From contig NZ_BDCF01000040.1 in NCBI RefSeq assembly GCF_001613365.1, forward strand, positions 1 through 53,235: a stretch of DNA of 53,235 bases, given 5' to 3'. Position numbers and translations under genes: made by a program. The notes beneath the pieces are model-generated. The model worked only from the letters and a program-made list of their open reading frames with translations, did no database searches and was not told the origin of the DNA. Of the stretch, positions 35,815-43,549 are shown piece after piece. How positions within the stretch are numbered: the first letter of the stretch is position 1; the number at the start of each line of letters is the position of its first letter. Origin of the DNA: Nocardia xishanensis NBRC 101358 (GTDB taxonomy: Bacteria > Actinomycetota > Actinomycetes > Mycobacteriales > Mycobacteriaceae).

Positions 35815-36345
35815 ATGGCGCGGCGTGTGATGTTGGCTCTGTGCGCGGCAGTGGTGCTGGTGCCGGCGGTCGCGGGCTGTGAGGGAGCGACCGAGGGGAC
35901 GCCGACGACTTCGACGAGTGCGGCGCAGGTTGCGTTGTGGAATCCGTGCACGGAGGTGCCGGATGGGCTGTTGCGGCAGATCGGCGTCGATCCGGCGACG
36001 GAAGAGAGTGGTGTTGCGGGGGTGCCGCAATCCGGCTGGGAGATCTGCTCGTGGAACGCCGCAAAGTACCACGTGACTGTCTTCTCGACCAAGCGGACTT
36101 CTGAGGAGATTCGGAACAAACCGGGGAACGTAGAGTTCCAAGATGTCCAGATCGCTGGCCGCGACGGAACCCAATACCGAGTCGAAGGAGCCTCGAAAAG
36201 GCTGACCTGTGACATCGTATTCCCTGCACTTCAGGGAGCGTTTTCGGTCAAAGTCGGGAACAACCCGGCAGATGACCATCCTGACGATCCTTGTTCGCTT
36301 GCGAACCGAGCCGCCACTATGCTTGTGCCGCGATTTCCGCAATGA
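35815..36345 (+). CDS. DUF3558-like lipoprotein of the ESX-type cassette
   Basis: A 176-residue exported lipoprotein. The signal peptide (VMLALCAAVVLVPAVAGC) ends in a lipobox with the acylated Cys at about residue 22. The mature part begins with a Thr/Ser linker and has WNPCTEVPDGLLRQIGVD, EICSWNA and later cysteines, as in DUF3558 lipoproteins of Nocardia and Mycobacterium. ATG 35815 has GAGGGGGAG upstream. It begins a tightly packed four-gene set with an EspG-like gene at the end, so a role near an ESX secretion system or its substrates is suggested by context only. Confidence 0.78.
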   Translation: MARRVMLALCAAVVLVPAVAGCEGATEGTPTTSTSAAQVALWNPCTEVPDGLLRQIGVDPATEESGVAGVPQSGWEICSWNAAKYHVTVFSTKRTSEEIRNKPGNVEFQDVQIAGRDGTQYRVEGASKRLTCDIVFPALQGAFSVKVGNNPADDHPDDPCSLANRAATMLVPRFPQ

Positions 36346-36363
36346 CATTGGGAGGGGACAACA

Positions 36364-36750
36364 TTGAGCGAGCCGAACATCACCCAGTGGCGTAAATTCG
36401 CCGACCAGGCCAAATCAGGGGAAATCTACCTCGATGACGAGGCGGCCGCGCGCGAGTGTCTGACCGCTTGCGATAAGTTCATCCAGGACTACACCGACCT
36501 GATCAGGTCGGCGCAAAACGCTCAACGCGTATCTGGATTCGGTGATTTCAGCATGGCGGACGATCTCGCAGCCCTCTTCCGTAGTCAGGCGACTGGTGGG
36601 ACAGATTCGATTGACGCGGTGATTATCGAATCGATCGATGTGGTCAAAGAGATGCGCGAAGTGATGCAGCTCTCGCTCAACCGGATCACCGGTCAAGTCA
36701 CCGATCATTCTGCCCAAATTTCCGGGATCACAAACGAATTGGGGGGCTGA
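36364..36750 (+). CDS. Small helical protein, PE/WXG100-like partner candidate
   Basis: A 128-residue hydrophilic, largely helical protein starting at TTG, supported by GGGAGGGG at good spacing. It has no signal peptide. Predicted helices include EAAARECLTACDKFIQDYTDLIRSAQ and a second long helix near the C-terminus (VIIESIDVVKEMREVMQLSLNR). A YLDDE sequence (YxxxE) lies near the N-terminus, but not in the usual C-terminal export position. Size, helical content and position just before a WXG/PPE-like gene suggest a heterodimer partner for ESX export. Its base composition is lower in GC than the neighbours (about 47% over 36601-36660). No family was recognised directly. Confidence 0.62.
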   Translation: MSEPNITQWRKFADQAKSGEIYLDDEAAARECLTACDKFIQDYTDLIRSAQNAQRVSGFGDFSMADDLAALFRSQATGGTDSIDAVIIESIDVVKEMREVMQLSLNRITGQVTDHSAQISGITNELGG

Positions 36751-36753
36751 CCC

Positions 36754-38070
36754 ATGTCCCTTCCCGGCATGGATTTCTTCAACAACTATACGTTCGGCGA
36801 AAACGTCCTTCGCAATATCACCAACTGGATCGCAGGCGAGGAGTTGCAGCCGGAAGTGGATCCGGCGGCGGTGCAGGATCGGTACAACCGGCAGCGCGAT
36901 AACGTACGAACTAGCGCGGGCGACATCGGGTTCGTCGGCGATTTCAAATCGGGAATCAAGAGCTGCGACCACTTCCAGAATCCGCTCGCGGAGTTGCGAG
37001 CCAAGGTCGACAAGATCGATCTCGACGCGGTGAACGACCTTCGCAACGCTTGGGACGAGATCGGCAAGCGGGCCGAGGCCGCGCAGACGGCGTTCAACAG
37101 CCAGATGCAAAAAGCTACGAATCCCGGTGTCTGGCAGGGAGAGTCGGCCCAGGCTGTCGCGCAGGGCGTCACCGACTTTCTCGCATCCGCGGCGAAGACG
37201 TCGCAGGCCGCCAAGCTGATGGCCAGGAAAACCGAGGAGCTCGCCACGGGTTTGGCGCCGACCAAAGAACTCGTGCCCCATGTCCCCGAACACAACTCGA
37301 ACTGGGAGAACACCCGGAGTTGGATCGCCGGGCGCGGCTGGAAGGACAACGAGGACGCGTACAACAACGCATGGGCCGAGGCCAAGCGGGTGTTGACGAC
37401 TGTGTATGAACCGGTGCTCCGGGAAACCGATCGCGTCCCCGTGATCCCGAAACCCCACAACCCCACCGCGAACAACGGTGACCCGGGCCGGACCGACGGC
37501 GGCCAACCGCGTGGAACGAGCACCGGCGTGCAACCCGGCGGCACGAACAACGGTGGCGATCAGCCGACGAAGAACGAGGACACGACTCGACCCGGTCCGA
37601 CCGAGGATCCCTCGCAGGGCCAACAGGATTCGCAGCAGCAGTCGCAGTCCAACGACGACACGCAGGCTGCCTCCACCGAGACGCCGACGACGCCCACCGG
37701 GACGACTCCGGCTTCGGCGACCCCGGTGTCGCCGACCACGCCAACTCCGGGAACGCCCGGCACCCCTGGGTTTCCGGGAGGCCCGGGTGGTCCCGGCCCC
37801 GGCGGTCCTGGCTCCTCGCCCGGCCGCCCCGGCGCGAGTGTGCCTGGCGTACCCGGCATTCCGGGCGGCGCGAACCCCGCGGCGGGTCGCCCGGTCGCGG
37901 CCAACACCCGTGCGGGTATGCCGGGCATGGGTGCGCCGGGTGCGCGCGGCAAGGGCGACGACGAGTCGTCGAAGGGTGTGCCGGATTATCTGATCACGCA
38001 GGAGCACGGCGAGGAACTCATCGGGTTGACCGATGCGCCGAAGACGGTCCCGCCGGTGATCGGGGAGTGA
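36754..38070 (+). CDS. WXG/PPE-like ESX substrate with Pro/Gly-rich tail
   Basis: A 438-residue protein. The first 215 residues are mostly helical and include NPGVWQGESAQAVAQGV, a W-x-G turn between helices as in WXG100/PPE proteins. From about residue 230 the chain is low complexity: a Gln/Thr/Asp-rich part, then a collagen-like Pro/Gly segment (PGTPGTPGFPGGPGGPGPG), and a conserved-looking end with PDYLITQEHGEELIG. No signal peptide is present, as expected for ESX export. It starts three bases after the small partner gene and ends ten bases before the EspG-like gene. Assignment is by fold pattern and neighbours. Confidence 0.68.
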   Translation: MSLPGMDFFNNYTFGENVLRNITNWIAGEELQPEVDPAAVQDRYNRQRDNVRTSAGDIGFVGDFKSGIKSCDHFQNPLAELRAKVDKIDLDAVNDLRNAWDEIGKRAEAAQTAFNSQMQKATNPGVWQGESAQAVAQGVTDFLASAAKTSQAAKLMARKTEELATGLAPTKELVPHVPEHNSNWENTRSWIAGRGWKDNEDAYNNAWAEAKRVLTTVYEPVLRETDRVPVIPKPHNPTANNGDPGRTDGGQPRGTSTGVQPGGTNNGGDQPTKNEDTTRPGPTEDPSQGQQDSQQQSQSNDDTQAASTETPTTPTGTTPASATPVSPTTPTPGTPGTPGFPGGPGGPGPGGPGSSPGRPGASVPGVPGIPGGANPAAGRPVAANTRAGMPGMGAPGARGKGDDESSKGVPDYLITQEHGEELIGLTDAPKTVPPVIGE

Positions 38071-38080
38071 GTCGGAGTCG

Positions 38081-38860
38081 ATGCTGAGCGGGGTGACGCG
38101 CTGGCGGTTCAGCGCGCTGGAGTTTCGGGTGCTGTGGGAGTCGACGGGTCGGGACGTGCTCCCGTATCCGTTGGGGCACCGGTGGCAGGACACCGGCGTC
38201 CCGGAGGATTTCCGTCGCGCGTGGCAGGTGGCGGCTATGGCGGTCTGGACGCATATGGACGACAACTTGTTGCGCGCATTGGACGTGTTGTTGCGGCCGG
38301 AGGCGCGCGTCGAGGTGGCTGGGTTCCGCGGTCTGCGGCGCGAGCACCGGATTCGTGCGCACGCGGGGGTGCACTACCAGCACGGTGCGATCGTGACGCA
38401 GCGGCCGGGGGTGGATCACGATCACGGCGGCGATGTGGAACTCGCGTTCCTCACGGCGGAGCGGGTCGCGCCCGCGGTGATCGGCGCGTTGCCGAAATGC
38501 CCTCCCGGGAAAGGTGATTCGCTCTCCATTGATGTCCGTGATCTGGCCGGTCCGCGCGGTGTGAAGACCGACCCGTGGCGCCGCGGCCCGAAGGACGATT
38601 TCGATCGCTTCTTCAACCGGCCGACCACCTGCATCGCGCACGTGGCGGTGTATCCGCTGGGCAGTGTCGACAATCGGCACATCGTGGGCAGACAGGACTT
38701 TCAGGTCAACGACTTCGAGGGCGACGGGCGCTACATCAGCTTCGGCGAGGACAAGGTCGTCGCCAAACCCGCGCCGGAGCAGGCTCTGATCAATACCGTG
38801 CAGCAGCGGATCAACCACCTCGTGGAGGGCGTTCGGAACGGCAGATTCGCCGCACGCTGA
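38081..38860 (+). CDS. EspG-family ESX secretion-associated chaperone
   Basis: A 259-residue protein matching the EspG family: it opens with WRFSALEFRVLWESTGRDV followed by LPYPL, has alternating strands and helices, and ends without signal or membrane segments. In mycobacteria EspG proteins bind the PPE half of PE-PPE pairs in the cytoplasm and deliver them to an ESX secretion machine. Here it directly follows a WXG/PPE-like gene, which is the expected client. ATG 38081 has GGAG nearby. No EccC, EccB or MycP gene is in the window, so the secretion core must be elsewhere. Confidence 0.82.
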   Translation: MLSGVTRWRFSALEFRVLWESTGRDVLPYPLGHRWQDTGVPEDFRRAWQVAAMAVWTHMDDNLLRALDVLLRPEARVEVAGFRGLRREHRIRAHAGVHYQHGAIVTQRPGVDHDHGGDVELAFLTAERVAPAVIGALPKCPPGKGDSLSIDVRDLAGPRGVKTDPWRRGPKDDFDRFFNRPTTCIAHVAVYPLGSVDNRHIVGRQDFQVNDFEGDGRYISFGEDKVVAKPAPEQALINTVQQRINHLVEGVRNGRFAAR

Positions 38861-38956
38861 ACCCGCTGCGCCGCGCACCGGTCTGCCGACCTCGGCATTC
38901 TCCGGGTCGGCTGGTGTCGGCCGTTCAGAACACGTCGGACCGAGTGCGCACCGCCT

Positions 38957-39403
38957 TCACAGCACCAGAATGATCCGGTCGCGGTTGGCTGGGTCGACGC
39001 GGATCGAGATGGTCTCGCCGAGACCGAGTTTCGGCTTGTCGGCGGGCATGACATCGAAAACGATGGAGCCACGGTAGGTTTCGGAGCCAGGGACGGTGAG
39101 CTCGAGGTCGATTTCGGTGAGTTCGCTGTAGTGGTCGGTGCGCTCCAGCGGGTGCACGCCTTCGACGGTGGCCCAGCCTTCGAGGCCGTGGCGCCAGAGG
39201 CGGCGGTCGGCACGGGAGGGGCGCCCCGCCAGCAGCATGCCGATGCCGACGCAGGAGCCGAAGACGCCGACCAGGGCGACGACCTGGAACGGGATCGTGC
39301 CGGGCGGCGTGCGGTGCACGAGCCAACCCAGCCAGAAGCACAGCACGATCAGGTACGCGGCGGTGACGCCGAGCACCGTACGCAGAATCCGTGCGTGATC
39401 CAT
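38957..39403 (-). CDS. Small two-helix membrane protein with DUF3592-like domain
   Basis: A 148-residue protein. Two hydrophobic helices (about residues 10-30 and 37-57) are followed by an extracytoplasmic or cytoplasmic beta domain with GWATVEGVHPLERTD, LTVPGSETYRG and ISIRVDPANRDRIILVL, resembling DUF3592. ATG 39403 has GGGAGG six bases upstream; a longer frame reaching upstream is Arg/Pro-rich and coincides with a degenerate DNA repeat array, so it is not used. It converges with the EspG-like gene. Function unknown. Confidence 0.65.
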   Translation of the reverse strand: MDHARILRTVLGVTAAYLIVLCFWLGWLVHRTPPGTIPFQVVALVGVFGSCVGIGMLLAGRPSRADRRLWRHGLEGWATVEGVHPLERTDHYSELTEIDLELTVPGSETYRGSIVFDVMPADKPKLGLGETISIRVDPANRDRIILVL

Positions 39404-39427
39404 GCGTGCCTCCCGCCTTCGCTCCGG

Positions 39428-39543
39428 CCGTGCGTGGTCTGTGGAAACTTCGTTCGGCTGTGTGCGGTCCGTGGACGGACGTCTTCCGGCTGTGCGGTCT
39501 CTCGACGGACTTCGTCCAGCCCGTGGGAACGGACTGCGTCCGG
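39428..39543. repeat. Degenerate tandem array of about 30-bp units
   Basis: On the minus strand, successive units 39543-39520, 39519-39490, 39489-39458 and 39457-39428 (24, 30, 32, 30 bases) each begin CCGGA, CTGGA or CCGAA, followed by a GACGAAGTCCGTC-like core and then ACCGCACAG. The array lies just upstream of the minus-strand gene at 39403. The rest of 39404-39733 contains no supported gene. Confidence 0.62.
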
Positions 39544-39733
39544 CTGCGCCAGTCGGTGTACACCCCTCCTGACCTCGCACTTCAAGCATAAGCGGCTACC
39601 GTGCTCCGATCCGGTCGCTTGCGAGTATCGGTTTCGTAGCGACGACGGCCGCTCCGTCAGTGAGCCGCAAAGCCCGATCGTTCCGTCCGATCTCCGCCAG
39701 CGCCCCGCCCCGCCCGCACGCCACGCTGTTCGC

Positions 39734-40168
39734 ATGCCGAGCGCAACGACTACCGACGTGCTGACCGGAATGTATGCCGCCGAGGCCGCGTACTTCGCCG
39801 CTGGCGGCCCTGGTCGCGCCCCCTTCGAGACCACCCTGGCCCCGTTCTTCGCCGAGGACGTGGTGCTGTACCAGGCCGACGGGATGCCGTACGGCGGTAT
39901 CTGGCGAGGCCATGCCGGGCTGGAGCGGTTCTTCGTGGCGATGGCGGCGGTGTGGGAGTCGTTCGAGATGGTCGAGCAGGAGTTCTTGGCGACCGGGGAG
40001 ACGGCCGTGGTGCGGACCGAAGTGCGGGCTCGCGCCCGCGCGACCGGCCGCGAGCTGCGCTTCCCGATCTTGCAGACCCTTCGCGTCGAAGAGGGGCGTA
40101 TCGCGGAAGTCCGCCCGTTCTACTGGGATACGAAGGAAATCGCCGCGGCATGCACGATGGCGCGGTAA
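39734..40168 (+). CDS. SnoaL/NTF2-like small protein
   Basis: A 144-residue alpha+beta-barrel protein. LAPFFAEDVVLYQADGMPYGG, GHAGLERFFVAMAAVW and REL.FPILQTLRVEEGRI.EVRPFYWD are the usual NTF2/SnoaL blocks. Members are ketosteroid isomerase-like enzymes, polyketide cyclases or ligand-binding domains; catalytic residues cannot be assigned with certainty. ATG 39734 has no clear ribosome site, and CACGCT six bases upstream may be a -10 box. It converges with the response regulator gene, with eight bases between stops. Confidence 0.74.
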   Translation: MPSATTTDVLTGMYAAEAAYFAAGGPGRAPFETTLAPFFAEDVVLYQADGMPYGGIWRGHAGLERFFVAMAAVWESFEMVEQEFLATGETAVVRTEVRARARATGRELRFPILQTLRVEEGRIAEVRPFYWDTKEIAAACTMAR

Positions 40169-40176
40169 CGCCGCGT

Positions 40177-40830
40177 CTAACCCTTCAACCGCAGCACCGC
40201 CAGTACCCGCCGATGGTGCGTATCCGACGGTGGGAGATCGAGTTTGGCGAAGATGTTGCCGATGTGCTTTTCGACGGCCCGCTCGGTGACGGTGAGCGCG
40301 TCGGCGATGGCGTTGTTGGACAGGCCCTGCGCCATCAGTTCGAGCACTTCGCGTTCGCGCGGGGTCAGCCTGGCGAGCGAATCCTGTTGGCGGGAGGCGC
40401 CCATCAGCTGACTCACCACCTCGGGGTCGAGGGCGGTGCCGCCGGTGGCGACCCGGTACAGCGCGTCGACGAAATCGCGCACGTCGGCGACGCGGTCTTT
40501 GAGCAGATAGCCGACACCGCTGGCGCCACCGGCGAGAAGTTCTGTGGCGTAACGGGTTTCGATCCACTGCGAGAAGACGAGCACGCCCGTCATCGGGTAC
40601 TTCCTGCGCAGTTCGATGGCGGCGAGCAAGCCCTCGTCGGTGAACGAGGGCGGCATGCGCACGTCGACCACCGCCACGTCTGGGTTGTGTTCCCCGACCA
40701 CGTCGCTCAGGGTGCTCGCGTCGCCGACCATCGCGACCACCTCGTGGCCGCGCTCCACCAGCAGGCCCGCCAGGCCGTCTCGCAGGATGGCGCTGTCCTC
40801 GGCGATGACGATGCGCAGCGGCGTGGTCAC
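40177..40830 (-). CDS. NarL/LuxR-family response regulator
   Basis: A 217-residue two-component regulator. The receiver domain has IVIAEDSAILRDGL, the phospho-accepting aspartate in VAVVDVRMPP and the conserved lysine in GYLLKDRV. The C-terminal LuxR-type helix-turn-helix reads LTPREREVLELMAQGLSN and AVEKHIGNIFAKLDL. It overlaps the histidine kinase stop by four bases (ATGA), so the pair is co-translated. Target genes are unknown; a divergent DUF4190 membrane protein gene upstream of the kinase is a possible target. Confidence 0.92.
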   Translation of the reverse strand: MTTPLRIVIAEDSAILRDGLAGLLVERGHEVVAMVGDASTLSDVVGEHNPDVAVVDVRMPPSFTDEGLLAAIELRRKYPMTGVLVFSQWIETRYATELLAGGASGVGYLLKDRVADVRDFVDALYRVATGGTALDPEVVSQLMGASRQQDSLARLTPREREVLELMAQGLSNNAIADALTVTERAVEKHIGNIFAKLDLPPSDTHHRRVLAVLRLKG

Positions 40831-42209
40831 TGCGGATCCCCTTTCGGCAGCAGGATGGTCACCACGGTGGGCCCGCCGGCGGGGCTGTGCACGGTGAGGG
40901 TGCCGTCAACGGCACGCGCCCGCGCCGCGAGACCCGCCAGGCCGCTGCCGCCCGCCTGTGCGCTTTCGGCCGGTGGCAGCACGCCGCCGATTCCGTTGTC
41001 CCGCACCGTGACCGCGATGGTGCGCAGGCTGTCGGGCAGCACCGAGACCCACGCCCGGTCGGCGTGCGCGTGCTTGACCACGTTGGTGAGCAGTTCGGCG
41101 ACGGAGAAGTAGGCGATGGCCTCGATGGCCGGGCTCGGCCGCTGCGGCAGGTGCACACGAAGCTCGACGGGTACCGCGCTGCGTGCGGTCAGCGTCTCCA
41201 GCGCCGGGCCGAGGCCGAGTTCCAGCGCGGGCGGATGGATGCCGCGGACGAGTTCGCGCAGTTCGGTGAGCGCCTCCTTGGAGCTGGCGTGCGCGTCGGC
41301 GATCAGGTCGGTCGCGTCGCCGCCCGCCGCGATGCGCTCCTCGGCCCTGCCGAGCGCCATGGCGATGGTGACGAGCCGGGCCTGGGTGCCATCGTGCAGG
41401 TCGCGCTCCACCCGCCGCAGCGTGGCGGCCGCGTCTTCGACGGCGGCGCGCCTGCTGGCCCGCAGCTCGACCAGCTGACGGTCGCGCACGGTGGCCGCGA
41501 GCAGCCAGACGGTGAGCAACCGGTGCAGGTGGCAGACGCCGCGGACCAGCCAGGGCAGTGCGAAGCAGCCGACGACGCCGAGCGCGGCGACGCCGAGCAC
41601 GCGCGGCCACGAGTCGACGTAGAAGGAACCGAACTGCATGAGCGAATGGCGTTCGACCCCGTTCTCGTCGACATTGACCGGATCGAACAGCGCCCACGGA
41701 ATCGGGGAGATCGCGATGAACACCACCATCGCCACGACGATCAGCGCCAGATAACCGATCACCACCCCGAGCGCGACCTGCGCGAGCAGGAACAGCGTCG
41801 CCCGCCAGCTCGCCCGGTCGGTGAACGCGCTCTTCAGGAACCCGAACAGCCCGCGCTGCCTGTCGAACGGGGGCGGCGCTTCCACAGGGGTGTCGAGCAG
41901 GACGCGGCACAGCGCACGGTAGATCCGTCCCCAGACGCGTCCGCCGAGCAGTACGAGGGCGAGCAGCGGGATGCCGACCAGGAAGATCGACGCGTAGAGC
42001 CCGCCGCCGAAGCCGAAGAACAAGTAGCAGACGGCGAGGCAGCCGAGCACGAACGCGGTGATCAGATAGGCGAGTTCCTTCCAGGTCCTCGTCTGGATCG
42101 GTGCGCGCAGGACGGCCGACAGCGCCCCGCGGCCGGGCTGTTCGGGCGGTGCCGCCTGTTTGTCGAGCACGAGGGTGGGTTCGGCTTGCGTCTCGGTCAT
42201 GGGCTCCAT
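40827..42209 (-). CDS. Membrane sensor histidine kinase (HisKA_3 type)
   Basis: A 460-residue NarX/DesK-type kinase. The N-terminal half has about six transmembrane helices in three hydrophobic blocks (residues near 45-90, 135-170 and 205-240), with no large extracellular domain. The dimerisation helix has the phosphorylated histidine in ERDLHDGTQARLV, and the ATPase domain has VVKHAHADRAWV and VRDNGIGG. It phosphorylates the overlapping LuxR-type regulator. ATG 42209 or 42200 are both possible, each with a weak ribosome site. The signal probably concerns the membrane itself, as for other kinases that lack an external sensor. Confidence 0.9.
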   Translation of the reverse strand: MEPMTETQAEPTLVLDKQAAPPEQPGRGALSAVLRAPIQTRTWKELAYLITAFVLGCLAVCYLFFGFGGGLYASIFLVGIPLLALVLLGGRVWGRIYRALCRVLLDTPVEAPPPFDRQRGLFGFLKSAFTDRASWRATLFLLAQVALGVVIGYLALIVVAMVVFIAISPIPWALFDPVNVDENGVERHSLMQFGSFYVDSWPRVLGVAALGVVGCFALPWLVRGVCHLHRLLTVWLLAATVRDRQLVELRASRRAAVEDAAATLRRVERDLHDGTQARLVTIAMALGRAEERIAAGGDATDLIADAHASSKEALTELRELVRGIHPPALELGLGPALETLTARSAVPVELRVHLPQRPSPAIEAIAYFSVAELLTNVVKHAHADRAWVSVLPDSLRTIAVTVRDNGIGGVLPPAESAQAGGSGLAGLAARARAVDGTLTVHSPAGGPTVVTILLPKGDPQ

Positions 42210-42347
42210 GTTTCTCGCCGACGGCGGCGTTCTCGATGGAGCTGACCGCCGAATCGGGGGTGTGGCCAGCTACACCACGCGGCGATCGTGAGCGACGCGA
42301 CCGGGTGTCCGGTGCGGTTGCCCGGGCCGCTCGGCGGGTTTTGGAAC

Positions 42348-42353
42348 TAGCAT
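42348..42353 (+). promoter_or_regulatory. Candidate -10 box TAGCAT for DUF4190 gene
   Basis: GGAACTAGCATC with TAGCAT ending seven bases before ATG 42361; no ribosome site. The same string GGAACTAGCATC recurs at the same distance before GTG 42767. Confidence 0.5.
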
Positions 42354-42360
42354 CACCCGC

Positions 42361-42690
42361 ATGACTTACCCACCGCCGTACGGCTATCCACAGCAGCCCT
42401 ACGGTAACCCGTACGGTCCGCCGCCGGACCATCCGCAGTCGACAACGATCCTGGTGCTCGGCATTCTCGGGCTGGTGCTGTGCCAGCTCTGCGCGCCGTT
42501 CGCCTGGGTGATGGGCAAGCGGGCGCTCGACGAGATCGACGCGTCGGGCGGCGCGATCGGCGGCCGAGGCAACGTCAAGGCGGGCTACGTCTGCGGCATC
42601 GTCGGCACCGCCATCATGCTCGTCTACCTGGTCGGCATCGTCGCCGTCATCGTGATCTCGATCGTGGCAGCGAACAGCTCGTCGTACTGA
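42361..42690 (+). CDS. DUF4190-domain small membrane protein
   Basis: A 109-residue protein with a Pro/Tyr-rich N-terminus (YPPPYGYPQQPYGNPYGPP) and two membrane helices, ILVLGILGLVLCQLCAPFAWV and GTAIMLVYLVGIVAVIVISIV. Between them lies GKRALDEIDASGG, the typical DUF4190 link. It may interact with envelope or division components, but no function is established. It is divergent from the two-component system. Confidence 0.78.
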   Translation: MTYPPPYGYPQQPYGNPYGPPPDHPQSTTILVLGILGLVLCQLCAPFAWVMGKRALDEIDASGGAIGGRGNVKAGYVCGIVGTAIMLVYLVGIVAVIVISIVAANSSSY

Positions 42691-42753
42691 GTGAGCGGGC
42701 CAAGCCCGCCGTCGCCGCGCATATCCGCAGCACAGGCGACGGAGCGGCGGAAC

Positions 42754-42759
42754 TAGCAT
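42754..42759 (+). promoter_or_regulatory. Candidate -10 box TAGCAT for SpoU gene
   Basis: TAGCAT ends seven bases before GTG 42767, within the same GGAACTAGCATC string as the preceding gene; no ribosome site is visible. Confidence 0.5.
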
Positions 42760-42766
42760 CGACCGC

Positions 42767-43465
42767 GTGAGTCACTCGTCGTCGGATACCGCGCGCCTTT
42801 CCCCGGGGGAGCAGCTTCCCGGGCCCACCGAGTGGGGCGAGCATCCGCACGGCGTCGGTCCGTGGCTCGACGAGCACGGCGCCCCGCCGCCCGACGACCC
42901 GCGACTGGATCCCGAACTGCTGGCGCACGGTGACCGGCGCAATGTGGTCGACGCCTACCGCTACTGGTCGCGCGACGCGATCGTCACCGACATCGACGCG
43001 CGCAGGCACCCGTTTCACGTCGCCATCGAGAACTTCGGGCACGACGCGAACATCGGCACCGTGGTGCGCACCGCGAACGCCTTCGCGGCCGCGGCGGTGC
43101 ACATCGTCGGCAGGCGACGGTGGAACCGCCGCGGCGCCATGGTCACCGACCGCTACCAGCACATCGAGCACCACACCGACATCGCCGAACTGCTCGCCTT
43201 CGCCGAGCGCACGGGTCTGACCGTGGTCGCCGTCGACAATGTCCCCGGCTCGGTGCCGCTGGAGACCGCGCGATTGCCGCGCGACTGTCTGCTGCTGTTC
43301 GGCCAGGAAGGTCCCGGCGTCACCGCGCACGCGAAACACGCGGCGGCGATGACGGTCTCGATCGCCCAATTCGGTTCCACCCGCAGCATCAACGCCGGTG
43401 TGGCCGCCGGGATCGCCATGCACGCCTGGATCCGCCAGCACGCCGATCTCGCGACGGCGTGGTGA
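42767..43465 (+). CDS. SpoU/TrmH-family RNA 2'-O-methyltransferase
   Basis: A 232-residue SPOUT methyltransferase. Motif 1 is NFGHDANIGTVVRTAN, motif 2 LLLFGQEGPGV, and motif 3 SIAQFGSTRSINAGVAAGIAM, which together form the trefoil-knot SAM site. It modifies a ribose in rRNA or tRNA; the exact nucleotide cannot be predicted. The N-terminal 80 residues are specific to this actinobacterial subgroup. It corresponds in context to Rv0380c (from memory). A leaderless transcript is likely. Confidence 0.9.
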   Translation: MSHSSSDTARLSPGEQLPGPTEWGEHPHGVGPWLDEHGAPPPDDPRLDPELLAHGDRRNVVDAYRYWSRDAIVTDIDARRHPFHVAIENFGHDANIGTVVRTANAFAAAAVHIVGRRRWNRRGAMVTDRYQHIEHHTDIAELLAFAERTGLTVVAVDNVPGSVPLETARLPRDCLLLFGQEGPGVTAHAKHAAAMTVSIAQFGSTRSINAGVAAGIAMHAWIRQHADLATAW

Positions 43466-43549
43466 ACGATCTTGTGGCGTGCACGATTCGGCGTCGGCCG
43501 GGTAACAATTCGGCGGCCAGAATCGGCTTCCAACTGGCACCATTGAGCT

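Noticed and set aside
39404..39589. N-terminal extension of the small membrane protein at 39403
   Set aside because: The extra 62 residues are encoded by the degenerate repeat array, and ATG 39403 has GGGAGG at ideal spacing.
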